64,000 bases of DNA. Origin: Sporomusaceae bacterium (lineage in GTDB: Bacteria; Bacillota; Negativicutes; UBA1444). The notes beneath the pieces were generated by a model. That model was given only the letters and a program-made list of their open reading frames with translations. It was not told where the DNA came from and made no database searches. This document shows, piece after piece, positions 25,355 to 33,612 of this stretch; the first letter of the stretch is position 1, and every line of letters begins with the position of its first letter. Position numbers and translations under genes: made by a program. The DNA is taken from contig JAHDPL010000014.1 in assembly GCA_018434355.1 (NCBI GenBank), positions 183,974 to 247,973 of the forward strand, given 5' to 3'.

Positions 25355-25395
25355 CAGGGGCGGGTTGTTTGTCGCAACCCGCCCCTGCATTTTTT
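25355..25395 (+). terminator. Intrinsic terminator after sdaAA
   Basis: A 13-bp perfect stem (CAGGGGCGGGTTG/CAACCCGCCCCTG) with a 7-nt loop is followed by GCA and TTTTT. It lies between convergent sdaAA and the permease gene. Confidence 0.85.
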
Positions 25396-25403
25396 ACCAC
25401 TGA

Positions 25404-26690
25404 CTACTCGGCGCCGCCGTCATTCGCCAGTTCGAATTTATCGAGCACATAGAACATCAGGCTGATCAGGATTGACACGATTGTTCCGAGGGCCATCCCT
25501 TTCAGTTCCACCGCGCCGACTTTCACCGCTGCGCCGCTGATGCCGGAAATCAACACCACCGAGGTCAGAATCAGATTGCGCGACTTGGTGTAGTCGACTT
25601 TTTTCTCGATCAACATCCGGATACCGGCTGCCGCAATGACACCGAACAGCAGGATGCAAACCCCGCCCATGACCGGCACCGGAATGCTGCGGATAATCGC
25701 GGCAAACTTTCCGACAAAGGATATGCCGATCGCAATGACCGCTGCTCCGCCGATAACCCAGACGCTAAACACTTTGGTTATCGCCATAACACCGATGTTT
25801 TCGCCGTAGGTCGTGTTGGGCGTCGCGCCGACGAAACCGGAGAGGATATTGGAAATTCCGTCGCCAAGCAGCGAGCGGTCCAAACCGGGATCTTTGACCA
25901 AATCTTTTTCCACGATGTTGCCGGTCACCACCAAGTGACCGATATGCTCGGCCAAGACGACAAAGGCGGCCGGCATAATCATCAGCATCGCGCTGGCATT
26001 GAATGTAGGCGAATACAATGTGGGCACTTCAAACCAGGCAGCCGATGCAATACTAGCGAAATCGACAATCCCCATGAAGATCGAGAACAGATAGCCGGCC
26101 ACCACTCCCAACAAGACGGGAATTGCCGCCATAAAACCGCGCAACAGGATGGAGCAGAGAATCGTCACGCCGAGAGTGAACATCGAAACCGTCACTGCAG
26201 TTGCGTAAGGTATCTTGAGCTGTTCGATCAGCTTGCCGGTCAAGCCGGCCATGTCTGTCGCCACAGGCGCCAATTCCAGGCCAATGATCGCAACAATCGC
26301 GCCCATCGCCGCCGGCGGAAAAATCACGTCAATCCAGCGGGTGCCAGCCACCCGAACCAGCTGGGAAACGACCACGAAAAACACGCCGAACATGATGAAT
26401 CCACCTTGGGCGGCCGCATAGCCTCCCAGACTGGGATCGGCCATAATTGCAAAAACCGGTGAAATGAATGCGAAACTTGACCCAAGATAAGCCGGGATCC
26501 TGCCTTTGGCGACAATCAGATAAATCAGCGTGCCGATTCCATTCATCAGCAAGGATGTGGCAGGATTGACCTTGAACAGGAAGGGAACCAACACCGTCGC
26601 TCCGAACATGGCAAATAGATGTTGCAGACTTAGTGGAATCGTCTGGGCCAGCGGCAGTTTTTCGTGAACCTGAATGATTCTTCTCTCCAT
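25404..26690 (-). CDS. Uracil/xanthine permease (NCS2 family)
   Basis: 428 residues with 12-14 hydrophobic segments. It opens with the usual uracil-permease phrase E-K-L-P-L-A-Q-T-I-P-L-S-L-Q-H-L-F-A-M-F-G-A-T. NCS2 signatures follow: P-A-A-F-V-V-L-A-E-H-I-G-H with the substrate-binding Glu, and G-F-V-G-A-T-P-N-T-T-Y-G-E-N-I-G. The form resembles UraA/PyrP, a proton-coupled uracil importer. ATG 26690 is chosen because GGGAGAGG lies six bases upstream. A terminator-like hairpin in the 5' leader suggests attenuation. Confidence 0.92.
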   Translation of the reverse strand: MERRIIQVHEKLPLAQTIPLSLQHLFAMFGATVLVPFLFKVNPATSLLMNGIGTLIYLIVAKGRIPAYLGSSFAFISPVFAIMADPSLGGYAAAQGGFIMFGVFFVVVSQLVRVAGTRWIDVIFPPAAMGAIVAIIGLELAPVATDMAGLTGKLIEQLKIPYATAVTVSMFTLGVTILCSILLRGFMAAIPVLLGVVAGYLFSIFMGIVDFASIASAAWFEVPTLYSPTFNASAMLMIMPAAFVVLAEHIGHLVVTGNIVEKDLVKDPGLDRSLLGDGISNILSGFVGATPNTTYGENIGVMAITKVFSVWVIGGAAVIAIGISFVGKFAAIIRSIPVPVMGGVCILLFGVIAAAGIRMLIEKKVDYTKSRNLILTSVVLISGISGAAVKVGAVELKGMALGTIVSILISLMFYVLDKFELANDGGAE

Positions 26691-26740
26691 ACTTTCCTCT
26701 CCCATCTTTTTCATTAATATAGTTGGCGGCCTGGCGCAGG

Positions 26741-26790
26741 AAAAAAGACGTCCACAATTCGTATCCGCTACAAATCATGACACGTCTTTG
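26741..26790 (-). promoter_or_regulatory. Attenuator-like hairpin in the permease leader
   Basis: On the minus strand AAAGACGT pairs with ACGTCTTT, immediately followed by a T run. Inside, ATTTGTA pairs with TACGAAT (one G-T pair) around GCGGA, with an internal loop between the two stems. It begins about 50 bases upstream of the permease start, so it could terminate transcription before the gene. I see no consensus PyrR site or purine aptamer. Confidence 0.6.
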
Positions 26791-26883
26791 TGTCTGATGA
26801 ACTCCTCTCATCATTAATTCCCTTTAGTTAAGTTCGCAGTCCGTTACCAAAATCCTGTCGCTTACGCAGAAATATTTTTTAGC

Positions 26884-27651
26884 TTACATTTTCTTTTTAT
26901 TTGCCCGAAAATACTCATAAGTAAGCGGAGTCTGGTCCGCCACGACCATGCCGCCGGTGATTTCGGCGACAAACAGGCGATGTGTGCCCACATCCAGGAT
27001 TTTATCCGGCAACACATGCGCCTCCAGATAAGCCATGCAATCGCAAAGGATCGGACAACCGTTCTGTCCCAGCACGTAACTGACTTCAGCGAACTTGTCA
27101 ATCAGTCGGCCGGATTTATAGCCGAAATTCCGCACCATGTCAAACTGATCCTGCCCCAGAACCGATATGGCAAAACAACCGGATTCGGAAATGAACTCGT
27201 GGGTCAGATTGTTTTTGTTCAGACAGACGGCAATCCGCAGCGGTGGATCGGTCAACTGGAACACGGTATTGGAAATTTGTCCGTTCAATTTTCCATCTTT
27301 GACCGAGGCTACGACATAAAGACCATAGCTGATTTTGTCGAGGGCTGCGCGCGAGGTGCCATCGGTGGAAGCCAGAACGCTATTCGCCGATAGCCGGCGG
27401 ATCGTATCTTCGAGCAAAACGAACATCTCTGGGCCGACTCCGCAAATCGGACAGACTTCCGGCGGACCGTCGCCCTCATGGATATAATCGCAGACGGTGC
27501 ATTTCCATCGCTTTGGTTTGGCTCCAGGCGCAGTCGCTGCTTCCTCATAAGGCACAAATTCTTCCGGACCGACGCCACAAAGCGGGCAAGCCTCCGGAGG
27601 CGCATCCCCTTCATGAATATACCCGCATACTTTGCACCGCCATTTTTTCAT
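26884..27651 (-). CDS. Tandem rubredoxin-like domains fused to a flavin reductase domain
   Basis: 255 residues. Two near-identical rubredoxin-like knuckles open the protein (residues about 4-33 and 48-77), each C-x2-C-G-Y/D-Y-I-H-E-G-D..C-P-x-C-G-V-G-P, the short rubrerythrin-type form. Residues about 95-255 are an FMN-binding flavin reductase domain (I-S-Y-G-L-Y-V-V-A-S, N-G-Q-I-S-N-T-V-F-Q-L-T). High-molecular-weight rubredoxins of this kind shuttle electrons from NAD(P)H to rubredoxin-dependent oxygen- or NO-reducing proteins in anaerobes. The doubled knuckle is unusual, most having one. ATG 27651 follows GGGGGAGA. Confidence 0.87.
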   Translation of the reverse strand: MKKWRCKVCGYIHEGDAPPEACPLCGVGPEEFVPYEEAATAPGAKPKRWKCTVCDYIHEGDGPPEVCPICGVGPEMFVLLEDTIRRLSANSVLASTDGTSRAALDKISYGLYVVASVKDGKLNGQISNTVFQLTDPPLRIAVCLNKNNLTHEFISESGCFAISVLGQDQFDMVRNFGYKSGRLIDKFAEVSYVLGQNGCPILCDCMAYLEAHVLPDKILDVGTHRLFVAEITGGMVVADQTPLTYEYFRANKKKM

Positions 27652-27742
27652 ACGTTTCTCCCCCAATTGCCGAGTTTATTGCTGTGTTTCTTCTACCATG
27701 AAATTCGCCGCTCAATTGTCTATTCCTGCAAAATTCGGCAAA

Positions 27743-27771
27743 TTGACAGGAATAGCCGAAATTGTTAGTAT
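27743..27771 (+). promoter_or_regulatory. Sigma70-type promoter of the DUF896-mobB-mobA operon
   Basis: TTGACA (27743-27748) and TAGTAT (27766-27771) with a 17-base spacer, about 50 bases before the DUF896 start. Confidence 0.8.
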
Positions 27772-27819
27772 GAACTCAAAACCGCAGAAAAAATTCTGCC
27801 TGTGAAAGGAGAATTTGCG

Positions 27820-28038
27820 ATGATAACAAAAGAACTGATCGACCGCATCAATACGCTAGCGCAAAAACAAAAACAAACCGGACTCAGCGACCCGGAAAAA
27901 CAGGAACAGGCGGCGTTGAGACGCCAATATCTCGACGAAATTAAAGCCCAGGTCCGCAGCCAGATTGATGCAGCAGTGGCGCCGGCGAAACACGGCGGTC
28001 ATTGTTCCTGTGGTTGCCACGGGGAGCACCGGCATTGA
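27820..28038 (+). CDS. DUF896 (YnzC-like) protein with Cys/His tail
   Basis: 72 residues, ATG after AAAGGAG. Residues 1-55 are a typical DUF896 helical hairpin (L-I-D-R-I-N-T-L-A-Q-K-Q-K, L-R-R-Q-Y-L-D-E-I-K). The last 15 residues depart from the family with H-G-G-H-C-S-C-G-C-H-G-E-H-R-H, a likely metal site. Its stop overlaps the TTG start of mobB. In Bacillus the family is of unknown or SOS-linked role; the metal-binding tail and mobB/mobA linkage hint at cofactor or metal handling here, which is inference. Confidence 0.82.
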   Translation: MITKELIDRINTLAQKQKQTGLSDPEKQEQAALRRQYLDEIKAQVRSQIDAAVAPAKHGGHCSCGCHGEHRH

Positions 28039-28529
28039 TTCCGGTCATTTCGTTCATCGGACGCTCCGGAGTTGGCAAGACAACTTATCTGGAAAAGTTG
28101 ATCGCAGAACTGAAATGCCGCGGCTATCGAGTCGGCGTAATCAAGCACGACATTCACGGTTTTGAAATGGATCGACCAGGCAAGGACACCTGGCGCCACG
28201 CCCAAGCCGGCGCCGATGTGGTCTGTATCTCTTCATCCGAAAAATTCGCCCTGATTAAGAAAATGCAGCGGGATATGCCGCTGGATGAAATTGTGAGCCG
28301 TATCGATGATGTCGATATTATCCTGGTGGAAGGGTACAAAAATCATAGCGCTCGCCGGGCGGAAATCTTTCGGCAGGCTGCCGGACGAGAACCGCTAAAC
28401 CGACCAGGCGACTTGTTTGCCGTGATTACCGATACGCCGTTATACGACGGATTGCCGCATTTCTCACTCGATGATCCGTCAGCATTCGCCGACTTCTTGC
28501 TGAAACAGATCAAGGATGTTTGGCAATGA
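28035..28529 (+). CDS. mobB: MobB, molybdopterin-guanine dinucleotide biosynthesis accessory GTPase
   Basis: 164 residues from the TTG at 28035. Walker A is G-R-S-G-V-G-K-T-T, followed by the MobB phrase G-Y-R-V-G-V-I-K-H-D-I-H-G-F and I-L-V-E-G-Y-K. It assists MobA in making the bis-MGD cofactor. The TTG is preferred over a longer frame because that frame lies inside the DUF896 gene, while GGGGAG sits eight bases before the TTG. Confidence 0.9.
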   Translation: MIPVISFIGRSGVGKTTYLEKLIAELKCRGYRVGVIKHDIHGFEMDRPGKDTWRHAQAGADVVCISSSEKFALIKKMQRDMPLDEIVSRIDDVDIILVEGYKNHSARRAEIFRQAAGREPLNRPGDLFAVITDTPLYDGLPHFSLDDPSAFADFLLKQIKDVWQ

Positions 28530-29122
28530 CCGGCGTTGTCCTCGCCGGCGGGCGCAATTCACGCATGGGCCGCGACAAAGCGTCACTCCCCTGGCAAGGT
28601 TCGGACTTTTTGCAGGTGATCCTGCACAAGCTGATTGCAGTTTGTGACGAATTAATCGTGGTGACGAATACGGCTCGTACTGAGATTTTGCCAAACGTGC
28701 GCTACGTTGCCGATATCATCCCGCAACGCGGACCACTGTCTGGTATTCATGCCGGCCTGGTCCATGCCACCAGCGACCTCGTATTCGTCACCGCCTGCGA
28801 TATGCCGTATCTGTCGGCCGCAGCCGTCAACCACCTGCGATCGCTGAGCCCTGGTTGGGATGTTGTGGCGCCTGGTGAAGCAGAGTATCTCGAACCACTT
28901 TTCGCCTGTTATCGCAAAAACTGCATCCCGCTGATCGAGAGTCTGTTGCAACAGGACATCCGCAAAACCCAGGCGTTGTTTCCGCTGGTCCGATACCGGC
29001 AAGTACCGTTGGCTGAAATGAAACAATTCGATCCTCAGCTGCGTTTTCTGTATAACATCAATTCCCCGTCCGACTATCAGGCGGCCTTGCGCGAGGTCAA
29101 CTTGCCGGCGACTGTGTTATAA
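28526..29122 (+). CDS. mobA: MobA, molybdenum cofactor guanylyltransferase
   Basis: 198 residues. The nucleotidyltransferase motif L-A-G-G-R-N-S-R-M-G-R-D-K-A is at the N-terminus and the catalytic-site phrase V-T-A-C-D-M-P-Y-L follows near residue 92. It attaches GMP to molybdopterin, giving the MGD used by the formate dehydrogenase and molybdopterin oxidoreductase in this window. ATG 28526 overlaps the mobB stop (ATGA). Confidence 0.92.
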   Translation: MTGVVLAGGRNSRMGRDKASLPWQGSDFLQVILHKLIAVCDELIVVTNTARTEILPNVRYVADIIPQRGPLSGIHAGLVHATSDLVFVTACDMPYLSAAAVNHLRSLSPGWDVVAPGEAEYLEPLFACYRKNCIPLIESLLQQDIRKTQALFPLVRYRQVPLAEMKQFDPQLRFLYNINSPSDYQAALREVNLPATVL

Positions 29123-29123
29123 T
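29115..29123 (+). promoter_or_regulatory. Extended -10 promoter of the phosphate transport pair
   Basis: TGTTATAAT (TG-n-TATAAT) overlaps the mobA stop codon. The transcript would begin about 35 bases before the DUF47 start. Confidence 0.55.
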
Positions 29124-29167
29124 AATGACTACCTTACTATTATATTAAAATAATTGGGGGAATCAGG

Positions 29168-29797
29168 ATGGCATTCAACCTTAAACCCAAAGAGGAAAAA
29201 TTTTTCAGCACCCTGGGCGAACATGCCCTATTGGTTCGCGAAGCAACGGAACTACTGCATCAGGCAATTATGGACCGGAATCAGATTCCTGAACTGATGC
29301 AAAAAATCACGGAAACCGAACGGATTGCCGATGAGATTGTCGATCGGATTTTGGTCAAGTTGCACAAAACATTCATTGCCCCGATGGACCGGGAAGACAT
29401 CTTTACCCTGTCCAAAAAACTCGATGATATCATCGACTGCATCAAAGCAGCGATTGAGCGGATGGACCTCTACAACATCGACGAACCGACCGACAGAATC
29501 CGTGAAATGGCCGAGCTGATTCTGAAATGCGGCAAACAAGTGGAAAAGGCGATTTTCAGTCTGCAAGACCTGAAAAAAGAGCGGCTCCGCCTGCAGGCGC
29601 GTTGTGAAAGAATCATCGCGATCGAGGCCCGTGGCGATGAATTGTACCGTCAGGAAATGGGATTCCTGTTCCGCGAATGCAAGGACGCGATTGAAATCAT
29701 CAAATGGAAAGAGATTTTGGTCAATCTAGAAGAGGTCCTGGACCTTTCCGAAGATGTCGCCACTTCTTTAAAACGGGTAGTCATCAAATATGCCTGA
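29168..29797 (+). CDS. DUF47 PhoU-like phosphate transport regulator
   Basis: 209 residues, almost wholly helical with repeated E/D-rich segments (E-T-E-R-I-A-D-E-I, L-D-D-I-I-D-C-I), the PhoU-like four-helix pattern of DUF47. These proteins accompany PiT transporters and are thought to control them. Its end overlaps the pit start by eight bases. Confidence 0.9.
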   Translation: MAFNLKPKEEKFFSTLGEHALLVREATELLHQAIMDRNQIPELMQKITETERIADEIVDRILVKLHKTFIAPMDREDIFTLSKKLDDIIDCIKAAIERMDLYNIDEPTDRIREMAELILKCGKQVEKAIFSLQDLKKERLRLQARCERIIAIEARGDELYRQEMGFLFRECKDAIEIIKWKEILVNLEEVLDLSEDVATSLKRVVIKYA

Positions 29798-30785
29798 TTT
29801 TCAGTTCGCCCTGTTTCTGGTCATTTTTCTCGCCCTCGCATTTGATTATATCAACGGATTTCACGATACGGCCAACGCCATCGCCACCTCCGTTTCCACC
29901 CGCGCCCTGTCGCCGCGTCAGGCAATCTGGATGGCGGCGGCGCTAAACTTTCTCGGCGCGTTGTTCAGCACTGGCGTAGCCAAAACCATTGGCGGCGACA
30001 TCGTCAAGTCGGCTTCGATGGTTGATCAACAGGTGATTACGGCCGCTTTGGTCGGCGCCATCGCCTGGAACCTTCTGACCTGGTGGTACGGAATCCCCAG
30101 TAGCTCTTCGCATGCCCTGGTCGGCGGCATCATTGGCGCCGTGGTAGCCGGGCGAGGCTGGGACCCGCTCAACCTGGTCGGAATCGAAAAGATATTCTTA
30201 TCGTTGGTTCTGTCGCCGATTATTGCCCTGATTATCGGTTACCTGTTGCTGATACTGATGATGTGGCTGTTTCGCGGTTTTCCGCCGCATGCCCTCAGCA
30301 CAGGTTTTGCCCGGGCCCAGATCGGCACGGCGGCTCTAATCGCATTTTCGCACGGCTCCAATGATGCCCAGAAAGCGATGGGCATCATCACCCTGGCCCT
30401 GCTCAGCGCCGGAGAAATCGCCACGCTCGACGTGCCCACCTGGGTCAAGTTTTCCTGCGCCTTGGCGATGAGCCTCGGCACAGCGGCAGGCGGCTGGAAA
30501 ATCATCAAGACCATGGGCACCGGCATCGTCCGTCTGGAGCCGTTCAGCGGCTGCGCCGTCGAGGTAACTTCTTCGTTGGTTATTTTCGGCGCCACCTTGC
30601 TTCACCTGCCAGTCAGCACAACGCATGTGGTTTCCGGCTCGATCATGGGCATCGGCGCGTCCAACCGAATCCGTTCGGTTCGTTGGGGTGTCGCCCGGCA
30701 GATGCTGCTGGCCTGGGTGCTGACGATCCCGCTCAGCGCACTTTGTAGCGGCGGCGTATACTATCTGGTGCAAAGGCTATTCTAG
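29790..30785 (+). CDS. PiT family inorganic phosphate transporter
   Basis: 331 residues with about ten helices and the duplicated PiT signature: first copy D-Y-I-N-G-F-H-D-T-A-N-A-I-A-T, second copy A-F-S-H-G-S-N-D-A-Q-K-A-M-G. It is a low-affinity, cation-coupled phosphate (or metal-phosphate) importer. Coupled to the DUF47 gene by overlap and followed by a strong hairpin. Confidence 0.94.
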   Translation: MPDFQFALFLVIFLALAFDYINGFHDTANAIATSVSTRALSPRQAIWMAAALNFLGALFSTGVAKTIGGDIVKSASMVDQQVITAALVGAIAWNLLTWWYGIPSSSSHALVGGIIGAVVAGRGWDPLNLVGIEKIFLSLVLSPIIALIIGYLLLILMMWLFRGFPPHALSTGFARAQIGTAALIAFSHGSNDAQKAMGIITLALLSAGEIATLDVPTWVKFSCALAMSLGTAAGGWKIIKTMGTGIVRLEPFSGCAVEVTSSLVIFGATLLHLPVSTTHVVSGSIMGIGASNRIRSVRWGVARQMLLAWVLTIPLSALCSGGVYYLVQRLF

Positions 30786-30805
30786 TCGTCTCACAAAACA
30801 AACTC

Positions 30806-30841
30806 GGCCCTCAGGTGGCAACTCATTGCCACCTGAGGGCC
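30806..30841. terminator. Bidirectional hairpin between pit and the radical SAM gene
   Basis: A perfect 16-bp stem (GGCCCTCAGGTGGCAA and its complement) with a CTCA loop sits between two convergent genes. Both strands have moderately T-rich 3' flanks, so it may serve both. Confidence 0.75.
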
Positions 30842-30860
30842 TTCAACATTTTCCGGCAGT

Positions 30861-32615
30861 CTAGTTCTTGCTGCAAAAACCCCGCCACATTTCACTCACT
30901 GCCACCTGAAAACCGCGCAAGAAATTGATTTTCCACAGTCCGGAAATTTGCGCTTCCAACTCCCGTTTGTCGCAAACCGTCGAAATATTGGCATCATCCA
31001 CCTGCCCCTTGACTGCCTGCAACAACTCGGCGCGCAGCTGTTCATCCGGCTCGGCCAGAATCTCATCGATACGGCCCATCAGTCGGATCGCCCGTCGGAT
31101 TCGTTCTTCGGTCGCCGCTGCCTGTTGCTCGCCGATCAATCCGTATTTTAGTTTCAGTTGATTGAAACGTAAACCGGCTTCGTACGTGGCGTTGGCGATT
31201 TCATCCCGGTTCATCCAACGGGTTTCGTAGTTCAGCACGTGTTTCCAGCTGGGCTGGACCAACGCCTGGCGATGTTCCTCCAGGCTGCGCCAGCGCAGCT
31301 TGTATCCATAGCGTTCCGGATCATTGAACACTTCGCTGCCGGGATCCAAAAACGGCGCAAACGGAGAAATAAACGGGAACAGTCGGGGCGCGCCGCCGGT
31401 ATTGAATCGTTCCATCAACCGGCCACAATACTCCACCGTCTCCATTACCGAATCATAGGTCTGTTCCGGCAGGCCGATCATGAAGAAAAGATCGAAACGC
31501 TTGCAGCCTTCGGCCAATGCCGCCGCAATCGTTGCTTCCAGTTCCTCGTTGTTGTAATTCCGGCCAAAGGCCGCCCTGACCTTTTCGTCATGCGACTCCG
31601 GTGACATCTGCAAAATGAAATCCGGCGCCGCTTCGCCCAACAGCTTGAAAAAAGATTGCGGCGCAGGCGTCAGCACTTCCAGAATTAACTGGTCGGTTGC
31701 ACCCTTGACCTTCGATAAAAAGGTCTCGGCATAATTGTCGCCGCCAAACCGGATGTCGCCAAGAACAAAAACCGGGCCACGACTCCAGCGGGCCATACTC
31801 CAGATATCGGCCGCCAACTCTGACGGATCGCGATAGGCCGGTCGGTCTCGTTTGCACATCGAATCCATTGCCATCGCCGAGCCGCCGCAGGTCCGACAAC
31901 GACAGGCGCAGCCGCGACAACTGAGCGCAGCCATAATCGGGTAGCGAAGCCAATCGATGAATGGCAGCGCTCCACCGAGATCCCTGTTTCTAACGACTGA
32001 ACGAACGACCTGGGAATAGTCCAATCGCACATGATCGAGATTCGGCGGAATATAGGTCAATGGGTTGACCTGCACTTCAGCCGCCGGGTTTTTCCAGCTC
32101 AGGTTGGGGATTTCGGCAGGAATCTCGCCTTTTCCCCGCGGTCCGCTGATGTAACGCATCAACAGACGCATCGGCTCCTCCGTGGAATCGCCACGCAATA
32201 CATAGTCGACTTCCGGCCGCGCGACCAACTCCTCGTGAAAATAAGTCGATGAAAAACCGCCAAAAATCACGGGAATGTCCGGATGCAACTTCTTCAGCAG
32301 GCTGGCGACCGCCAGGGACCCATGCGCATGCGGCATCCAGTGCAGATCGATGCCGAACGCCTTGGGCCTGAGGCGTTGCAGAAAAGGCTCCACGGCAAAA
32401 TCACGGTCTTTCATCATCAGCACAGCCAGATTGATAATCCGGACCCGGAACCCGTCCCTCTCCAGATATTCAGCCAGCGTGGTGAAACCGATCGGATACA
32501 TCTCAAATACCGGCGTTGACGGGACCAGGTCGCTGACCGGGCCGTACAGGATCGATTCTTTGCGGAAATCATATACACTGGGGGCATGGATCAGAATCAA
32601 ATCATCGTGTTTCAT
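30861..32615 (-). CDS. B12-binding-domain radical SAM protein
   Basis: 584 residues. The N-terminal 150 residues form a cobalamin-binding-type Rossmann domain (I-P-V-I-F-G-G-F-S-S-T, V-D-Y-V-L-R-G-D). The radical SAM site is a compressed Cys cluster at 233-243 (C-R-G-C-A-C-R-C-R-T-C-G-G-S), in which Cys236, Cys240 and Cys243 give the C-x3-C-x2-C motif. It resembles uncharacterised families such as the one NCBI names after Ta0216, but that link is from memory. Substrate unknown. It lies 15 bases after the carboxypeptidase gene, possibly co-transcribed. Confidence 0.82.
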   Translation of the reverse strand: MKHDDLILIHAPSVYDFRKESILYGPVSDLVPSTPVFEMYPIGFTTLAEYLERDGFRVRIINLAVLMMKDRDFAVEPFLQRLRPKAFGIDLHWMPHAHGSLAVASLLKKLHPDIPVIFGGFSSTYFHEELVARPEVDYVLRGDSTEEPMRLLMRYISGPRGKGEIPAEIPNLSWKNPAAEVQVNPLTYIPPNLDHVRLDYSQVVRSVVRNRDLGGALPFIDWLRYPIMAALSCRGCACRCRTCGGSAMAMDSMCKRDRPAYRDPSELAADIWSMARWSRGPVFVLGDIRFGGDNYAETFLSKVKGATDQLILEVLTPAPQSFFKLLGEAAPDFILQMSPESHDEKVRAAFGRNYNNEELEATIAAALAEGCKRFDLFFMIGLPEQTYDSVMETVEYCGRLMERFNTGGAPRLFPFISPFAPFLDPGSEVFNDPERYGYKLRWRSLEEHRQALVQPSWKHVLNYETRWMNRDEIANATYEAGLRFNQLKLKYGLIGEQQAAATEERIRRAIRLMGRIDEILAEPDEQLRAELLQAVKGQVDDANISTVCDKRELEAQISGLWKINFLRGFQVAVSEMWRGFCSKN

Positions 32616-32630
32616 TTCGACTCCATTTCT

Positions 32631-33500
32631 TCACTTTGCCAGCCTGCGGAACCCATAATCGAGCAACGCCGCCGAATCCTTGAACCGGCTGTCGCCGCCG
32701 TTGAGCACCACCGCAATCAATAACACTCCGTTGCGACGCGCCGAAGCAACCAGGCAGCGTCCGGCTGCTCTTGTCACGCCGGTTTTGACACCATTGGCCC
32801 CGGGATATGTCATCAACAGCGTATTGGTGTTGACCAGGGGAATTCCTTTGGCACGGTTCTGAAACATCACAGTATGGTACGGTTGCGCGACAAATTGTTC
32901 AAAACCGGCGATTTTAAATCCGGCATCGGCAATCATCGCCAAATCATATGCGGTCGTAAAATGGTTGATCGGATCAGGCAGTCCGTGCGGGTTACTGAAA
33001 TGAGTTCGTAGCGCGCCGATTTTTTCGGCATCTTCATTCATCCAGGCAATAAATTGTTTGTAAGAACCGCGACCGACATGTTCTGCCACCGCATGCGCCG
33101 CATCATTACCGGAGGCCAGCATCAGACCGAATAACAGTTCCCGCAAGGAAAGACGGTCAAGCATCCGCAGCTCTAAGCTCGAGCCTTCGATTCCCACCGC
33201 CGCCGGAGCCACCACTACGGTTTCATCCAGTTTCGCCCGTTTCAGCGCGGTAATCAATGTCATCATTTTTGTTGTGCTGGCTGGATACATGATTTTGTGC
33301 GAATCTTTTTCGTACAAAATCTGTTTGGTTCCCGCCACCATTAGAATCGCGGTTTCACTGCTAATTGCCGGCGGCGCTGGATTCACGGCAATAGTCGAAG
33401 GCGTTGCAGCCGGCACGACCGGTGCTGCAAACCCAACAGAAATTGCAAACAGGCTCATGCCGAGCCAGCAGAACAACGCGACAAAACGCAATAACTTCAT
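32631..33500 (-). CDS. D-alanyl-D-alanine carboxypeptidase (PBP5/DacF family, short form)
   Basis: 289 residues with a signal peptide (about 1-26). The three penicillin-binding motifs are present: S-x-x-K in P-A-S-T-T-K, S-x-N in L-A-S-G-N-D, and K-T-G in G-V-K-T-G-V-T. It trims peptidoglycan pentapeptides in the periplasm. The protein ends just after the catalytic domain, so the C-terminal beta domain of longer DacA/DacF proteins is absent. ATG 33500 gives a proper signal peptide; its AGGAG lies rather far upstream (about 14 bases). Confidence 0.9.
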   Translation of the reverse strand: MKLLRFVALFCWLGMSLFAISVGFAAPVVPAATPSTIAVNPAPPAISSETAILMVAGTKQILYEKDSHKIMYPASTTKMMTLITALKRAKLDETVVVAPAAVGIEGSSLELRMLDRLSLRELLFGLMLASGNDAAHAVAEHVGRGSYKQFIAWMNEDAEKIGALRTHFSNPHGLPDPINHFTTAYDLAMIADAGFKIAGFEQFVAQPYHTVMFQNRAKGIPLVNTNTLLMTYPGANGVKTGVTRAAGRCLVASARRNGVLLIAVVLNGGDSRFKDSAALLDYGFRRLAK

Positions 33501-33536
33501 ATTAATACGAAACACTCCTATTCTATCCCTGAAAGC

Positions 33537-33572
33537 AAACAGAAGGCGGTTTTTGACAACCCCCTTCTGTTT
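33537..33572 (-). terminator. Hairpin after the 29-residue protein gene
   Basis: An AAACAGAAGG/CCTTCTGTTT stem of 10 bp encloses a shorter complementary pair. The 3' flank on the minus strand is only moderately T-rich. It would separate the small gene from the carboxypeptidase. Confidence 0.55.
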
Positions 33573-33612
33573 GAAAAACAACTGGAGAAATCGTGGTCAC
33601 AGCAGTTAGTTT

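Noticed and set aside
26329..26814. Minus-strand 161-codon frame over the permease leader
   Set aside because: Overlaps the permease gene in another frame and the attenuator hairpin; no domain.
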